From IMG/VR virus record IMGVR_UViG_3300022929_000056, positions 1-45,338 of that record: a DNA stretch of 45,338 bases, one strand, 5' to 3'. The notes under the pieces are model-generated. The model made no database searches. It was not told the DNA's origin and worked only from the letters and a program-made list of their open reading frames with translations. Each line of letters begins with the position of its first letter. Positions within the stretch are counted from its first letter, which is position 1. The DNA comes from a virus. This document shows positions 17,502-23,691 of the stretch, one piece after another. A program made the position numbers and the translations under genes.

Positions 17502-17735
17502 ATGGCAAAGCCAAAAATAAACGAAGAACAACTATATAACGATTTCAATCTTGAACTGTTGGATGCAATAGAAAAAGCCGAACCTTTGGGTACGCCGATG
17601 ATTGCACACGCGGGGTTGAGATTGTTTACTCAAATGGCTCTTGATTGCGCGCCAAACGAAATAATAGGATTGGGTGTCGTACTTGATACGATTAGAGACG
17701 TAAAACGCGACGACGAGCTTGAGTCAGATGAGTAG
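17502..17735 (+). CDS. Small hypothetical protein
   Basis: A 77-residue protein from an ATG with GGAG eight bases upstream, first gene after the promoter at 17448-17475. It is mostly helical (EEQLYNDFNLELLDAIEK) with an acidic C-terminus (RDDELESDE). No motif or family is recognised. Being first in an operon that leads toward the iteron array and TerS, it may be an early regulator or host-takeover protein, but this is only positional. Its stop codon lies inside the next gene (8-base overlap). Confidence 0.65.
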   Translation: MAKPKINEEQLYNDFNLELLDAIEKAEPLGTPMIAHAGLRLFTQMALDCAPNEIIGLGVVLDTIRDVKRDDELESDE

Positions 17736-17931
17736 TTCATACAAAGTAAAAGAATACGTAGGTTATCAAGAGATATTGGATAACGTGCGATCTATTGTTA
17801 AACGTATCGCGCCCGAGTGGGCCGCTTCATCTATCGTACAAGAGATAGACGACCTGGAGACTACGATTGACGAAACCTTGTCAGGCCGCGCGGATATGGC
17901 GGAAGAAATGTTACGGGATGATTTTGAATAG
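17728..17931 (+). CDS. Small hypothetical protein
   Basis: A 67-residue protein from the ATG at 17728, overlapping the end of the previous gene by eight bases; three codons upstream a TTG is possible but less likely. It is acidic and helical (VQEIDDLETTIDETLSG) without known motifs. It is packed with overlapping neighbours on both sides, typical of translationally coupled early phage genes. Confidence 0.6.
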   Translation: MSSSYKVKEYVGYQEILDNVRSIVKRIAPEWAASSIVQEIDDLETTIDETLSGRADMAEEMLRDDFE

Positions 17932-18139
17932 TTTCTACATCACTACCGAACATCATACGGAACCTGTCGAGTACGGTTATCAAGATGCGGTTGTACATGA
18001 AGCGAACAATTGGAAACTTTGGAAGCCGAAAGTATCGGATATAAAAGTCAGAACTAAATTAGATAAAGATGTTAAGGTTCTTGTCAGACGAGAAATACAT
18101 CAAGATATATTGGAGTGTGAAAGTGACAAAAAAATTTAA
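17918..18139 (+). CDS. Small hypothetical protein
   Basis: A 73-residue protein from the ATG at 17918, overlapping the previous gene by 14 bases. The longer frame that begins upstream at 17867 would run inside the earlier gene and lacks an RBS, so the inner ATG is preferred. It is a mix of aromatic and basic residues (YITTEHHTEPVEYGYQD, then KLDKDVKVLVRREIHQDIL) and could be a small beta domain. No family is recognised. Confidence 0.55.
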   Translation: MILNSFYITTEHHTEPVEYGYQDAVVHEANNWKLWKPKVSDIKVRTKLDKDVKVLVRREIHQDILECESDKKI

Positions 18140-18293
18140 ACTAACTTTAAAGGACGGGTCCGTTGTAAATTATACAAAAAACAAAAATGGGGAGATACAA
18201 TACTTTCCCGAGAAAGACCTGGATCCTAAAACTGCAAAAGCCAGGTGGGATGAACTATACGATAAGGTATATAAAAGAGCGGGGACACACTAG
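18123..18293 (+). CDS. Small basic hypothetical protein, GTG start
   Basis: A 56-residue protein read from GTG at 18123, with GGAG at 18112-18115 seven bases before it; there is no ATG in a suitable place. The sequence (KKFKLTLKDGSVVNYTKNKNG, followed by a helical WDELYDKVYKRAG) looks like a small beta-hairpin plus helix. It is basic, unlike the genes upstream. It overlaps the previous gene by 17 bases. Function unknown. Confidence 0.55.
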   Translation: MTKKFKLTLKDGSVVNYTKNKNGEIQYFPEKDLDPKTAKARWDELYDKVYKRAGTH

Positions 18294-18329
18294 ATGCAGT
18301 ATAATTTAAGAACAGAATATGGGGGCAAT

Positions 18330-18473
18330 ATGAACGAAGAAGCCTTGATCGGAGAGATCGTATCGAATTTTAAAAAACTAAGTGCAGACAACAAGGAATA
18401 TGTTTTGGACAGTCTGAACTTTATCAAAGAGAATCCTAACTTGGTGGTACTTAAAAATGAAGATGGTCAATAA
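18330..18473 (+). CDS. Very small hypothetical protein
   Basis: A 47-residue acidic helical protein (MNEEALIGEIVSNFKKLSAD), with GGGGG four bases before its ATG. An in-frame ATG at 18294, directly after the previous stop, would add 12 residues but has a poorer RBS. The protein looks like a single helix bundle piece. It is followed by an overlapping small gene. No function is visible. Confidence 0.5.
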   Translation: MNEEALIGEIVSNFKKLSADNKEYVLDSLNFIKENPNLVVLKNEDGQ

Positions 18474-18591
18474 GTACACGTGGCAAACAGTCTACGAAGT
18501 TAAACGAGGGAAGCGTTACAAGAAATACGTAAAGGTATTGACGCAACCCGACAACTCGAGAGAAGCACTACATACGGCTTCTATAAAATAA
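18463..18591 (+). CDS. Very small basic hypothetical protein
   Basis: A 42-residue ORF starting inside the end of the previous gene (11-base overlap). It is Lys/Tyr-rich (YEVKRGKRYKKYVKVLTQP) with beta-strand character. No strong RBS, so its expression depends on coupling. Its frame is open and codon use is like its neighbours, but at this length it could be chance. Confidence 0.35.
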   Translation: MVNKYTWQTVYEVKRGKRYKKYVKVLTQPDNSREALHTASIK

Positions 18592-18633
18592 TAGATATGC
18601 AGTTGCACTCTTTCTCCGTAAGAAGGTAAACAA

Positions 18634-18678
18634 ATGGCTCGAGGTACAGTCAGCAACGAAGTACCTCACCCTTATTAA
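18634..18678 (+). CDS. Possible 14-residue leader peptide
   Basis: ATG with AAGGT six bases upstream encodes MARGTVSNEVPHPY and stops one base before the ATG of the next gene (TAA T ATG). This tight spacing suggests a coupled leader peptide whose translation could control the downstream gene. Such a short ORF can arise by chance, so confidence is low. Confidence 0.25.
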   Translation: MARGTVSNEVPHPY

Positions 18679-18679
18679 T

Positions 18680-18910
18680 ATGTTAAAAGCAGACGGTTTC
18701 GACAAAGCAATTATAGGACAGACCTACGATATGGTCGTATCGGAAGAACGTCTGATCTATTCGGTTGAGAAGTGTGTTGAGATCTTGGTAGAACGAGACG
18801 GTATGACGAGCGAAGAAGCAATCGAGTACCTAGATTTTAACGTACTTTGCGCGTATATCGGCAAAGATCAACCTGTCTTCCTTTCGGAAGCCTACGACGA
18901 AATAGAATAA
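18680..18910 (+). CDS. Small hypothetical protein
   Basis: A 76-residue protein beginning one base after the 14-residue peptide. It is acidic and helical (DMVVSEERLIYSVEKCVEIL, then DGMTSEEAIEYLDFN). The fragment SEEAIEYLDFNVLCAYIG resembles a short conserved family seen in marine phages, but no function is known. No clear RBS of its own, which supports coupling to the peptide upstream. Confidence 0.6.
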   Translation: MLKADGFDKAIIGQTYDMVVSEERLIYSVEKCVEILVERDGMTSEEAIEYLDFNVLCAYIGKDQPVFLSEAYDEIE

Positions 18911-18927
18911 TCGGCTATACTGTCGGT

Positions 18928-19224
18928 ATGACAGATTTAAAATTAGTAAACTTAAACAACTACAGACGTAATCCCAGTCATATCGAAGGAAAAGAACGCC
19001 TAGACGCGTTGTTCGAGGATTTTGTCCGCAGAGGCGCGGATCCCGAAATGGTCGCAGAGATGATATTCGCGTATGGCGTATGTGAAGTCATTAATTACGC
19101 ATCTAAGCCCGAAAACGGCCTTGATTCGATTGCGCGGTTACTGTCGGAGAGTTTCGGCCTGGATATCGAGCGTAATCAGTATTTTGACCCCGAAATAACG
19201 GGTTTTGTCAAAGATGACGATTAG
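18928..19224 (+). CDS. Hypothetical protein next to repeat array
   Basis: A 98-residue protein from the ATG at 18928. I prefer this over a frame starting at 18847, which would lie within the previous gene. A TATACT (18916-18921) ends seven bases before the ATG, so a leaderless transcript starting at the A of the ATG is possible. The protein is helical with conserved-looking aromatic and charged residues (ERLDALFEDFVRRGADPEM, VAEMIFAYGVCEVINYASK). Its last codons contain the first copy of the 9-base repeat that continues in the downstream array. Its place suggests a role tied to that array, perhaps as its binding protein, but no DNA-binding motif is recognised. Confidence 0.6.
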   Translation: MTDLKLVNLNNYRRNPSHIEGKERLDALFEDFVRRGADPEMVAEMIFAYGVCEVINYASKPENGLDSIARLLSESFGLDIERNQYFDPEITGFVKDDD

Positions 19225-19501
19225 CGTGACAAAACTATTGGCCTTGAAACGTAGCTGTCAGGCACTTTAGGCGTTTTGTCAGTTTTGTCAGGGTATGGGG
19301 CTTTGTCTAAAAGTGTGGATACAAAATGTAGAGAATGTAAAGGGAGGGTAAGAGAAAGTATGACAAAAGTACTATATATAGTAGTAATATATATATTAGA
19401 AAATAAATATACCTTATAAATACAGGGTTTCGGAGGATTTATAGTTTTGTCAGGATAAGTGTGACAAAACTCTGACAAAACACAATTAAGTATGACAAAA
19501 C
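19202..19501. repeat. Iteron-like array of TGACAAAAC, candidate replication origin
   Basis: Eight exact copies of TGACAAAAC or its complement GTTTTGTCA lie in 300 bases: 19202-19210 (complement), 19227-19235, 19273-19281 and 19282-19290 (complement), 19444-19452 (complement), 19462-19470, 19473-19481, 19493-19501. A ninth at 19361-19369 has one mismatch (last base G). They flank an AT-rich core (19361-19430) with two perfect palindromes. The pattern resembles iteron-plus-unwinding-element origins or a multi-operator control region. The gap 19225-19491 otherwise holds no convincing gene; a 19-codon ORF at 19360 is probably chance. Confidence 0.65.
19371..19398. other. AT-rich palindromes inside the iteron array
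   Basis: ACTATATATAGT (19371-19382) and TAATATATATATTA (19385-19398) are both perfect palindromes, two bases apart, in the most AT-rich part of the window. They could be a DNA-unwinding element or cruciform-forming site at the centre of the TGACAAAAC array. Confidence 0.55.
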
Positions 19502-19623
19502 TAAAACCACATATCAGAGAGAACTTAGAGCCAGAATACGTCGATTTGTTAGAATCGGAACTCGTTGTTAAGATATGCAAAGAATTTCCAGGAGCAAGAG
19601 TAATATGCCTGCAAAAGATTTAA
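19492..19623 (+). CDS. Possible 43-residue protein ahead of TerS
   Basis: The ORF begins with ATGACAAAAC, so its start codon is part of the last iteron copy. It is acidic at the middle (ENLEPEYVDLLESELVVKIC) and overlaps the TerS gene by 19 bases. There is no good RBS. If real, any protein bound to the iteron would block its translation start or transcription. It may simply be an open frame inherited from the repeat. Confidence 0.35.
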   Translation: MTKLKPHIRENLEPEYVDLLESELVVKICKEFPGARVICLQKI

Positions 19624-20168
19624 GAATAAGACAAAGTGTTACTATAGATAAAACCTTAGAAGAGGATGTCGAAGATATGCCTTTTGAGTACATGGACCCG
19701 AATGAGAAGCAACTGACTAAGAGACAACGATTGTTAGTCTGGAACGCAGTCAACGATCCTCAATTATCGTTTGCAGAGGCCGCTAAGAAGGCGGGATATA
19801 AGAATCCTGTCGTTATCGGTAGGTATATGCGAGAAGGCAATAAGTATTCTCACGTACGTCGGGAGTATGAACGATTGATGTCGGAGGCTAAGAAAAAGTT
19901 TGAGCTAACGCATGAACGAGCAGTCGAGGACTTGTATAAGTTAAGGGATGACGCTTGGGGTCGGGGTGCATTTAACGCGGCCATACAAGCTCAAGGACTG
20001 TTGCTTAAAGTCGGGGGACTTATCGTTGATCGTCGGGAAGTATTGCACGGTAAAATAGATCAGATGAGTCGGGAAGAGGTTGAGCGTAGACTCCAGGACT
20101 TACTAGGATCTAAGACAGGTATTACGATTGAGAACAAGTCGGATACTAAGGCCATAGAAAGTAAGTAG
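19605..20168 (+). CDS. terS: Terminase small subunit (putative)
   Basis: A 187-residue protein from the ATG at 19605, with GGAG about ten bases upstream; the ATG ten codons earlier has no RBS. Residues about 35-90 hold a Terminase_2-like HTH (KRQRLLVWNAVNDPQLSFAE, AAKKAGYKNPVVIGRYMREG). A central coiled helix (RVRREYERLMSEAKKKFEL-like) follows. Residues 125-165 (AFNAAIQAQGLLLKVGGLIV, then DRREVLHGK) match the C-terminal part of small terminases that bind the pac/cos DNA. The large subunit is at 28791, about 8.6 kb away on the same strand, with a leftward gene block between, which is unusual. An HTH regulator is the alternative. Confidence 0.65.
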   Translation: MPAKDLRIRQSVTIDKTLEEDVEDMPFEYMDPNEKQLTKRQRLLVWNAVNDPQLSFAEAAKKAGYKNPVVIGRYMREGNKYSHVRREYERLMSEAKKKFELTHERAVEDLYKLRDDAWGRGAFNAAIQAQGLLLKVGGLIVDRREVLHGKIDQMSREEVERRLQDLLGSKTGITIENKSDTKAIESK

Positions 20169-20178
20169 TCGGGAGTCA

Positions 20179-20337
20179 TTAGGTTTTATTCTTCATAATT
20201 GATTTATAAATACTTCCTTCTTCGGAAAGGTAGATTGTTTGTTCGGTATCTTTATTTCCGCAAAAAGGACACTTTCTAATAAACTGTTCACCTTCAAAAT
20301 AGTGATTATTACACTTCAAACATTCAACGATTTGCAT
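20179..20337 (-). CDS. Small zinc-ribbon protein
   Basis: A 52-residue protein: CLKC at residues 6-9 and CPFC at 23-26 form a CxxC...CxxC zinc site. The remainder is short and polar. Its ATG overlaps the stop of the gene upstream (TAATG), and GGAG is nine bases before it. It is last in the leftward small-gene block and converges on TerS with only ten bases between, without a visible terminator. Such small zinc proteins often bind nucleic acid or host proteins; nothing more can be said. Confidence 0.65.
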   Translation of the reverse strand: MQIVECLKCNNHYFEGEQFIRKCPFCGNKDTEQTIYLSEEGSIYKSIMKNKT

Positions 20338-20591
20338 TAGCTTTTCTCCTCAATAACTTTGTAACACTTTGCATATCCTGTTGTATTAACTTCTCTTATA
20401 CCTTCGTCGTTGATGTATGTAGGGTAGAAAACAAGTCGGCACTCGTTTGTTATATCGTCCCTGTATAAGTTCATATCCCATACTTCTCCTTCTTCGGTAT
20501 CTACAGATGTCCAATTATCATCTTGCCAATCAAATACAGTACATTCTTTCATTGTCTTTTCTTCTCTGAGTACCTTCCACGTTTTAGTCAT
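20337..20591 (-). CDS. Small acidic hypothetical protein
   Basis: An 84-residue protein, rich in Asp, Glu and Trp (FDWQDDNWTSVDTEEGEVWD). Beta-strand character is suggested by alternating hydrophobic residues (CRLVFYPTYINDEG). The ATG overlaps the stop of its upstream neighbour, with leader GGAGAAAAGCTAATG. No family is recognised. Acidic surface proteins of this size in phages are often DNA mimics or host inhibitors, but no specific evidence exists here. Confidence 0.65.
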   Translation of the reverse strand: MTKTWKVLREEKTMKECTVFDWQDDNWTSVDTEEGEVWDMNLYRDDITNECRLVFYPTYINDEGIREVNTTGYAKCYKVIEEKS

Positions 20592-20737
20592 TAGCTTTTC
20601 TCCTTAAGTTCATTTCTAGCTTTAGCGGACTCAACTATTCTGTTCCACCTGTTGCCTTTCTTACGTTTGTTAACCAATCCATTAGCCTCTTCGGGGCAAT
20701 TCTTGCGCCACGCTTTATCTAGTTCTTTAAGATTCAT
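20591..20737 (-). CDS. Small basic hypothetical protein
   Basis: A 48-residue Lys/Arg-rich helical protein (LDKAWRKNCPEEANGLVNKR). It is read from the ATG at 20737 with RBS AAAAGGAG eight bases upstream, and its TAA overlaps the next ATG. It overlaps the gene upstream by 11 bases. It is basic while neighbours are acidic. No motif is seen. Confidence 0.55.
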   Translation of the reverse strand: MNLKELDKAWRKNCPEEANGLVNKRKKGNRWNRIVESAKARNELKEKS

Positions 20738-20855
20738 TGTTGATCTCCTTTTTATTTAAAACATTTAACGGGTCGTTTGTAAGAATAAAATCCATAGCCT
20801 TTTGAGTATCCTTAATAGACTGTAATTCTTTATATTTCTTTTCATTTATTTTCAT
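20727..20855 (-). CDS. Very small hypothetical protein
   Basis: A 42-residue helical protein (MKINEKKYKELQSIKDTQKA) with GGAG seven bases before its ATG. It overlaps DUF3310 upstream by 14 bases and the next gene downstream by 11 bases. It has no recognisable domain. The nearly perfect RBS and coupling support expression. Confidence 0.55.
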   Translation of the reverse strand: MKINEKKYKELQSIKDTQKAMDFILTNDPLNVLNKKEINNES

Positions 20856-21132
20856 TGTTATCTCCTAATCTATTTTTAATTTGTTCGAATATCTCCTCTT
20901 CGGCTTTTATTTCCTCAAGAGTAGATAGTTTGAGTTCGTTTGACTCTTGTACTTTAATTAGTCGGGTAAGATACCACTCAGCTTTCTTTAAATCTTCAAT
21001 ACCGCCTTTATCCTTGTATCGGGTAACGTACTTGATGATATTGCCCTCTAAGTAGTTCATAGAATGAGAAACAATATAATCAGTCGTTTCTATTCCTTTG
21101 CGGTAATAAGGTGGATTGATCTTATCGCTCAT
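20842..21132 (-). CDS. DUF3310 family protein
   Basis: A 96-residue protein from the ATG at 21132 (leader GGAGTCCGACAATG). The segment INPPYYRKGIETTDYIVSHS, then NYLEGNIIKYVTRYKDKGG and IEDLKKAEWYLTRLI, is the hallmark of DUF3310 (SaV-like), common in phages and sometimes listed with nucleotide-kinase-like proteins, with no proven role. The C-terminal 30 residues are an acidic helix that extends past the domain. It is one of the two genes in this block that I can place in a named family-like group. Confidence 0.85.
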   Translation of the reverse strand: MSDKINPPYYRKGIETTDYIVSHSMNYLEGNIIKYVTRYKDKGGIEDLKKAEWYLTRLIKVQESNELKLSTLEEIKAEEEIFEQIKNRLGDNNENK

Positions 21133-21361
21133 TGTCGGACTCCTCTGTTTCGGATTCAATTAATTCTATATCCTCAACATTAACCTTTAAACCAGTCTCT
21201 TCTAGCTCTCCCATTTGATGAGAAATGATCTCGTAATCAAAGTCATATTCTTTGTCTAAAAATTTCTTTTCAGCTTCTTCCATAGAATCAGCTTCGCACT
21301 CTACTGTTTGCTCTTCCCATATTGATTCAAGAACATATTTTTTTGCTTTATATCTAGCCAT
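21122..21361 (-). CDS. Small acidic hypothetical protein
   Basis: A 79-residue strongly acidic protein: after KKYVLESIWEEQTVECEADS the sequence alternates Glu/Asp-rich turns (MEEAEKKFLDKEYDFDYEI) and ends SETEESDNER. It resembles small phage proteins of a beta-alpha type with the pattern '...A.S.EEAEE.F...', but no named family is assigned. Leader GGAGTCCAACAATG. Overlaps both neighbours (11 and 8 bases). Confidence 0.65.
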   Translation of the reverse strand: MARYKAKKYVLESIWEEQTVECEADSMEEAEKKFLDKEYDFDYEIISHQMGELEETGLKVNVEDIELIESETEESDNER

Positions 21362-21569
21362 TGTTGGACTCCTTTAATATGCGTATTTCTTCTCTGTAAT
21401 CTCTATCTTGTAGTTCACAGATTTGTTTGAAAGTTTTGGCTTTAGACATACATTTAAGATCAAGTCTCATATCTTCAATACATTCACTCATAGAATCGTA
21501 AAAGAGCATTTCATATATTGCTTTAGATCGTTCTTCTATACGTTCCCTTAGTTTTTGTTTAGTTAGCAT
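21354..21569 (-). CDS. Small hypothetical helical protein
   Basis: A 71-residue protein of charged helices (LRERIEERSKAIYEMLFYDS, then MDLRLDLKCMSKAKTFKQIC-like). Two cysteines could be coincidental. It is read from the ATG at 21569 with the leader GGAGTCCGACAATG, identical to that of DUF3310. It overlaps the zinc-ribbon gene by 11 bases. No family recognised. Confidence 0.6.
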   Translation of the reverse strand: MLTKQKLRERIEERSKAIYEMLFYDSMSECIEDMRLDLKCMSKAKTFKQICELQDRDYREEIRILKESNNG

Positions 21570-21699
21570 TGTCGGACTCCTTTAATTGCCATTCTCCACA
21601 CCAACCACAACTATAATCAAATCCTTGTTTGTACCATTTAGTAGGAAGTGCTTGATAGGTTAGTTCACCTGTTTTGTTGCATTTAATACATTTATCCAT
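21559..21699 (-). CDS. Small zinc-ribbon protein
   Basis: A 46-residue protein with CIKC (residues 4-7) and CGWC (31-34), a CxxC...CxxC zinc site, and Trp/Tyr-rich filling (KWYKQGFDYSCGWCGEW). Leader GGAGTACGACAATG, a variant of the repeated start sequence. The C-terminus (QLKESDNAN) reads through the RBS of the next gene. It resembles Lar-type or other short phage zinc proteins (restriction alleviation) in shape only; function unknown. Confidence 0.62.
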   Translation of the reverse strand: MDKCIKCNKTGELTYQALPTKWYKQGFDYSCGWCGEWQLKESDNAN

Positions 21700-21865
21700 T
21701 GTCGTACTCCACAATATCTTTAATATGCGTTTGATCTATATGAAATAAATCTCCACAAGTGGCGTTGTATTCCTTAACAAGCTCTCTAACAAATTCTTCT
21801 TTGTTATTGGCTTGTCGGACTGGATTAACTGTTCCAAGTTCAATAATACATTCAAATGTTTTCAT
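21692..21865 (-). CDS. Small hypothetical protein
   Basis: A 57-residue protein (MKTFECIIELGTVNPVRQAN, then a helix EEFVRELVKEYNA) with leader GGAGCAAAACCAATG. The pattern of a short strand followed by 'NKEEFV..LV.EY' is shared with a small family of phage proteins of unknown role. It overlaps the 46-residue zinc protein by eight bases and the gene upstream by four (ATGA). Confidence 0.58.
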   Translation of the reverse strand: MKTFECIIELGTVNPVRQANNKEEFVRELVKEYNATCGDLFHIDQTHIKDIVEYDNG

Positions 21866-22260
21866 TGGTTTTGCTCCTTAATAAAAAATCCGCTTAAGAT
21901 ATCTTCAACTTCACTTACGATATCGCAAAATTCATCTTGTTTTTCTTCGGTATATCTTTCGTCTCCGTTCTCGTCTGTTTCTGTTAGAGGGTCTAAAGAT
22001 GAATACTGCAAAACATAATGTGAAAGAGTCGCATACAGTTCTACCCAAGTTTCAGAGGGTATCGTTATTTTGTCCTGTTGTTCCCATTTAAGAGCATTGT
22101 CGGAAAACTCCATTATCTTATTGGTTACTTCTTGATAGTTATGTTCTTCTAAGAGTTCAGCTTTGAGCATGGTGTCTCCAAATGCTATCTCAAAAATATC
22201 ATCAATAAACTTATCTCTTTTTTCTAGGTTATGTTCGTTTTCGTCGTTTACGTCCCACAT
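21862..22260 (-). CDS. Acidic hypothetical protein
   Basis: A 132-residue protein, very rich in Glu and Asp, mostly helical (NLEKRDKFIDDIFEIAFGD, LLEEHNYQEVTNKIMEFSD). The C-terminal stretch (LTETDENGDERYTEEKQDEF) is nearly all acidic or polar. Leader GGAGAAAAACTAATG. It could be a DNA-mimic antirestriction-type protein by composition, but there is no homology evidence. Unknown. Confidence 0.6.
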   Translation of the reverse strand: MWDVNDENEHNLEKRDKFIDDIFEIAFGDTMLKAELLEEHNYQEVTNKIMEFSDNALKWEQQDKITIPSETWVELYATLSHYVLQYSSLDPLTETDENGDERYTEEKQDEFCDIVSEVEDILSGFFIKEQNQ

Positions 22261-22271
22261 TAGTTTTTCTC

Positions 22272-22700
22272 CTAGTTTTCGTGTATTTGGTCTAGTTCTA
22301 CAGAATTAATATGTTTACTAATCCAATTATCAAAACCTATTTTTTGTATTTCTTGATATTGTTCTTCGTCAATAATGATACTGCCTAAATCAACTGTATA
22401 AGTCTTTTCCTCCCATATAACATCTTCAAGGGTAAAATCCACTATCTCTGAATCTTCTAAGTCGGTATCAAAAGACATACCAATTATTGATTCTTCGTCT
22501 TTAATTTCGTCCATTTCAATAGTAAAAGAGAACGTAACGTCAAAATCATATAATCCTTTGTATTTGCCTTCGTTTGATTCAAAATCCCAACTGTTAAATA
22601 AGTCGGCAAAGTAATCATTACCTAACCATAGGTATGAATAGCTATCTCCATTTTTTAATTCAGCATGTATTAATTTGGTAGTTTGTATTTTGTTAGTCAT
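22272..22700 (-). CDS. Acidic hypothetical protein, beta-rich
   Basis: A 142-residue protein with many alternating hydrophobic strands (YLWLGNDYFADLFNSWDF, YDFDVTFSFTIEMDEIKDEE, TYTVDLGSIIIDEEQ). About a quarter of residues are Asp or Glu. Leader GGAGCAAAACTAATG. The start overlaps the stop of the gene upstream (TAATG). Composition is compatible with a DNA mimic, but this is speculation; no family is recognised. Confidence 0.6.
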   Translation of the reverse strand: MTNKIQTTKLIHAELKNGDSYSYLWLGNDYFADLFNSWDFESNEGKYKGLYDFDVTFSFTIEMDEIKDEESIIGMSFDTDLEDSEIVDFTLEDVIWEEKTYTVDLGSIIIDEEQYQEIQKIGFDNWISKHINSVELDQIHEN

Positions 22701-22885
22701 TAGTTTTGCTCCTTAGTCGGGTTATTAGTCGGGGGGTTAGTCGGGTTATAGTCGGGGTTAATATGTATAGAAAAATCAAAGTATTGCATGAGTTGATACA
22801 GTAGATCTAATTCTGCTTCTTGTTTGGTATTGGCGACAGACTGAAAAATCAGTCTATCGCCTTTTATAATTTTGGCTTGTATCAT
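22700..22885 (-). CDS. Small hypothetical protein with NP(T/D)-rich tail
   Basis: A 61-residue protein. Residues 1-40 make a beta-beta-alpha unit (MIQAKIIKGDRLIFQSVANT, then KQEAELDLLYQLMQYFDF). Residues 43-57 are low-complexity (NPDYNPTNPPTNNPT), encoded by four AGTCGGG-type repeats on the plus strand, the same core (GTCGGG) that is repeated in the non-coding region at 24271-24367. The start overlaps the next gene upstream by four bases (ATGA). Function unknown. Confidence 0.58.
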   Translation of the reverse strand: MIQAKIIKGDRLIFQSVANTKQEAELDLLYQLMQYFDFSIHINPDYNPTNPPTNNPTKEQN

Positions 22886-23136
22886 TGGCTTAGTTCCTTA
22901 TCTTTTATAAAGTCAGTCATTATTTCTTTACCTCTTCTAATGACATATTTGAAAGTTATTCTTTTATTCTCATAACTGGAACAACTTTTTAAACCATAAA
23001 CCCAACCCGCATTTGCTTCTGTTTTAACTGTTGTATTGTCATCAAAAGTAAAAATGTATCTAGGGTTTCCATTGATTGAATTTTTACCTCTTACACACTC
23101 TATACAGTCTCTGATTGCTATTTGTTTGTTATTCAT
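22882..23136 (-). CDS. Small hypothetical protein
   Basis: An 84-residue protein with basic N-terminal half (NNKQIAIRDCIECVRGKNS) and strand-rich middle (PRYIFTFDDNTTVKTEANAG). CIEC in residues 12-15 might be half of a metal site but no second CxxC follows (KSCSS is not matching). RBS is GGGG before the ATG. It follows a gene ending three bases upstream. Unknown. Confidence 0.6.
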   Translation of the reverse strand: MNNKQIAIRDCIECVRGKNSINGNPRYIFTFDDNTTVKTEANAGWVYGLKSCSSYENKRITFKYVIRRGKEIMTDFIKDKELSQ

Positions 23137-23138
23137 AT

Positions 23139-23687
23139 TTACCCCGCTAACCTTTCTTTGATTGAATCTCTATCTTCATACCAATGATAGAAAGATTCAT
23201 CTATTACTTTAAATACTCGGTAATCTGTATAACCGCCGCGAACATCTGCCCCATTATGAATAGATAAGAGAATCAGATCATCTACGTACCTTTTACCCTC
23301 TACAAATAGAATGACTTGCGAGAGGTCGCAATCTTCATTACAGGAATTGGTAAAGGTTGTATTGTAAGCGTAGAATTCAGACAGATAGTCTTCAGCGTCG
23401 CAAAGGTTATTTTCTCTTTCCTCTTCAGCTATCCACCTATTGAAATCTTCGGTTCTAGTTTCTTGATATTCTAAGGTTCTAGTTAAATGGTGAAATACAG
23501 ATAATTCCCTATAAGGATAATCTGTATCTTCATCTTCTATAATTTCGTATGGCTCAGATTCAAAATCGGAAAGTGTCTTTTTTTGGTTCTGTTGCCAGTG
23601 GCGACCATTGTCGCCGCCACTATCTAGGAAATGCTCGCCTGTTGATTCAGTCAGCATTTCATATATTGCTTTTTTAGTTTCATTCAT
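23139..23687 (-). CDS. Conserved phage hypothetical protein
   Basis: A 182-residue protein beginning MNETKKAIYEMLTESTGEHF and then LDSGGDNGRHWQQNQ. I recall the 'TG.H.LDSGG..GRHW..N' signature from a family of phage proteins of unknown role. The rest is acidic and aromatic (YEIIEDEDTDYPYRELSVF), with two Cys-rich bits (SCNEDCD). The last 40 residues (DVRGGYTDYRVFKVIDESFY) are strand-like. GGAGG lies nine bases before the ATG. Function unknown, but its size and conservation make it the most substantial gene of the block. Confidence 0.7.
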   Translation of the reverse strand: MNETKKAIYEMLTESTGEHFLDSGGDNGRHWQQNQKKTLSDFESEPYEIIEDEDTDYPYRELSVFHHLTRTLEYQETRTEDFNRWIAEEERENNLCDAEDYLSEFYAYNTTFTNSCNEDCDLSQVILFVEGKRYVDDLILLSIHNGADVRGGYTDYRVFKVIDESFYHWYEDRDSIKERLAG

Positions 23688-23691
23688 TGGG

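Noticed and set aside
17867-17917. Upstream extension of the gene at 17918
   Set aside because: Starts within the previous gene without RBS; the internal ATG fits coupling better.
19360-19419. 19-codon ORF (start ATGACAAAAG) with GGGAGGG upstream
   Set aside because: Hydrophobic translation of the AT palindromes; the RBS is about 15 bases away. Probably chance, so left out of the gene list.
19221-19580. Leftward 119-residue frame over the repeat array
   Set aside because: It is made by translation of the iteron repeats (Thr/Ser/Leu/Tyr-rich) without RBS; runs antisense across the TerS start.
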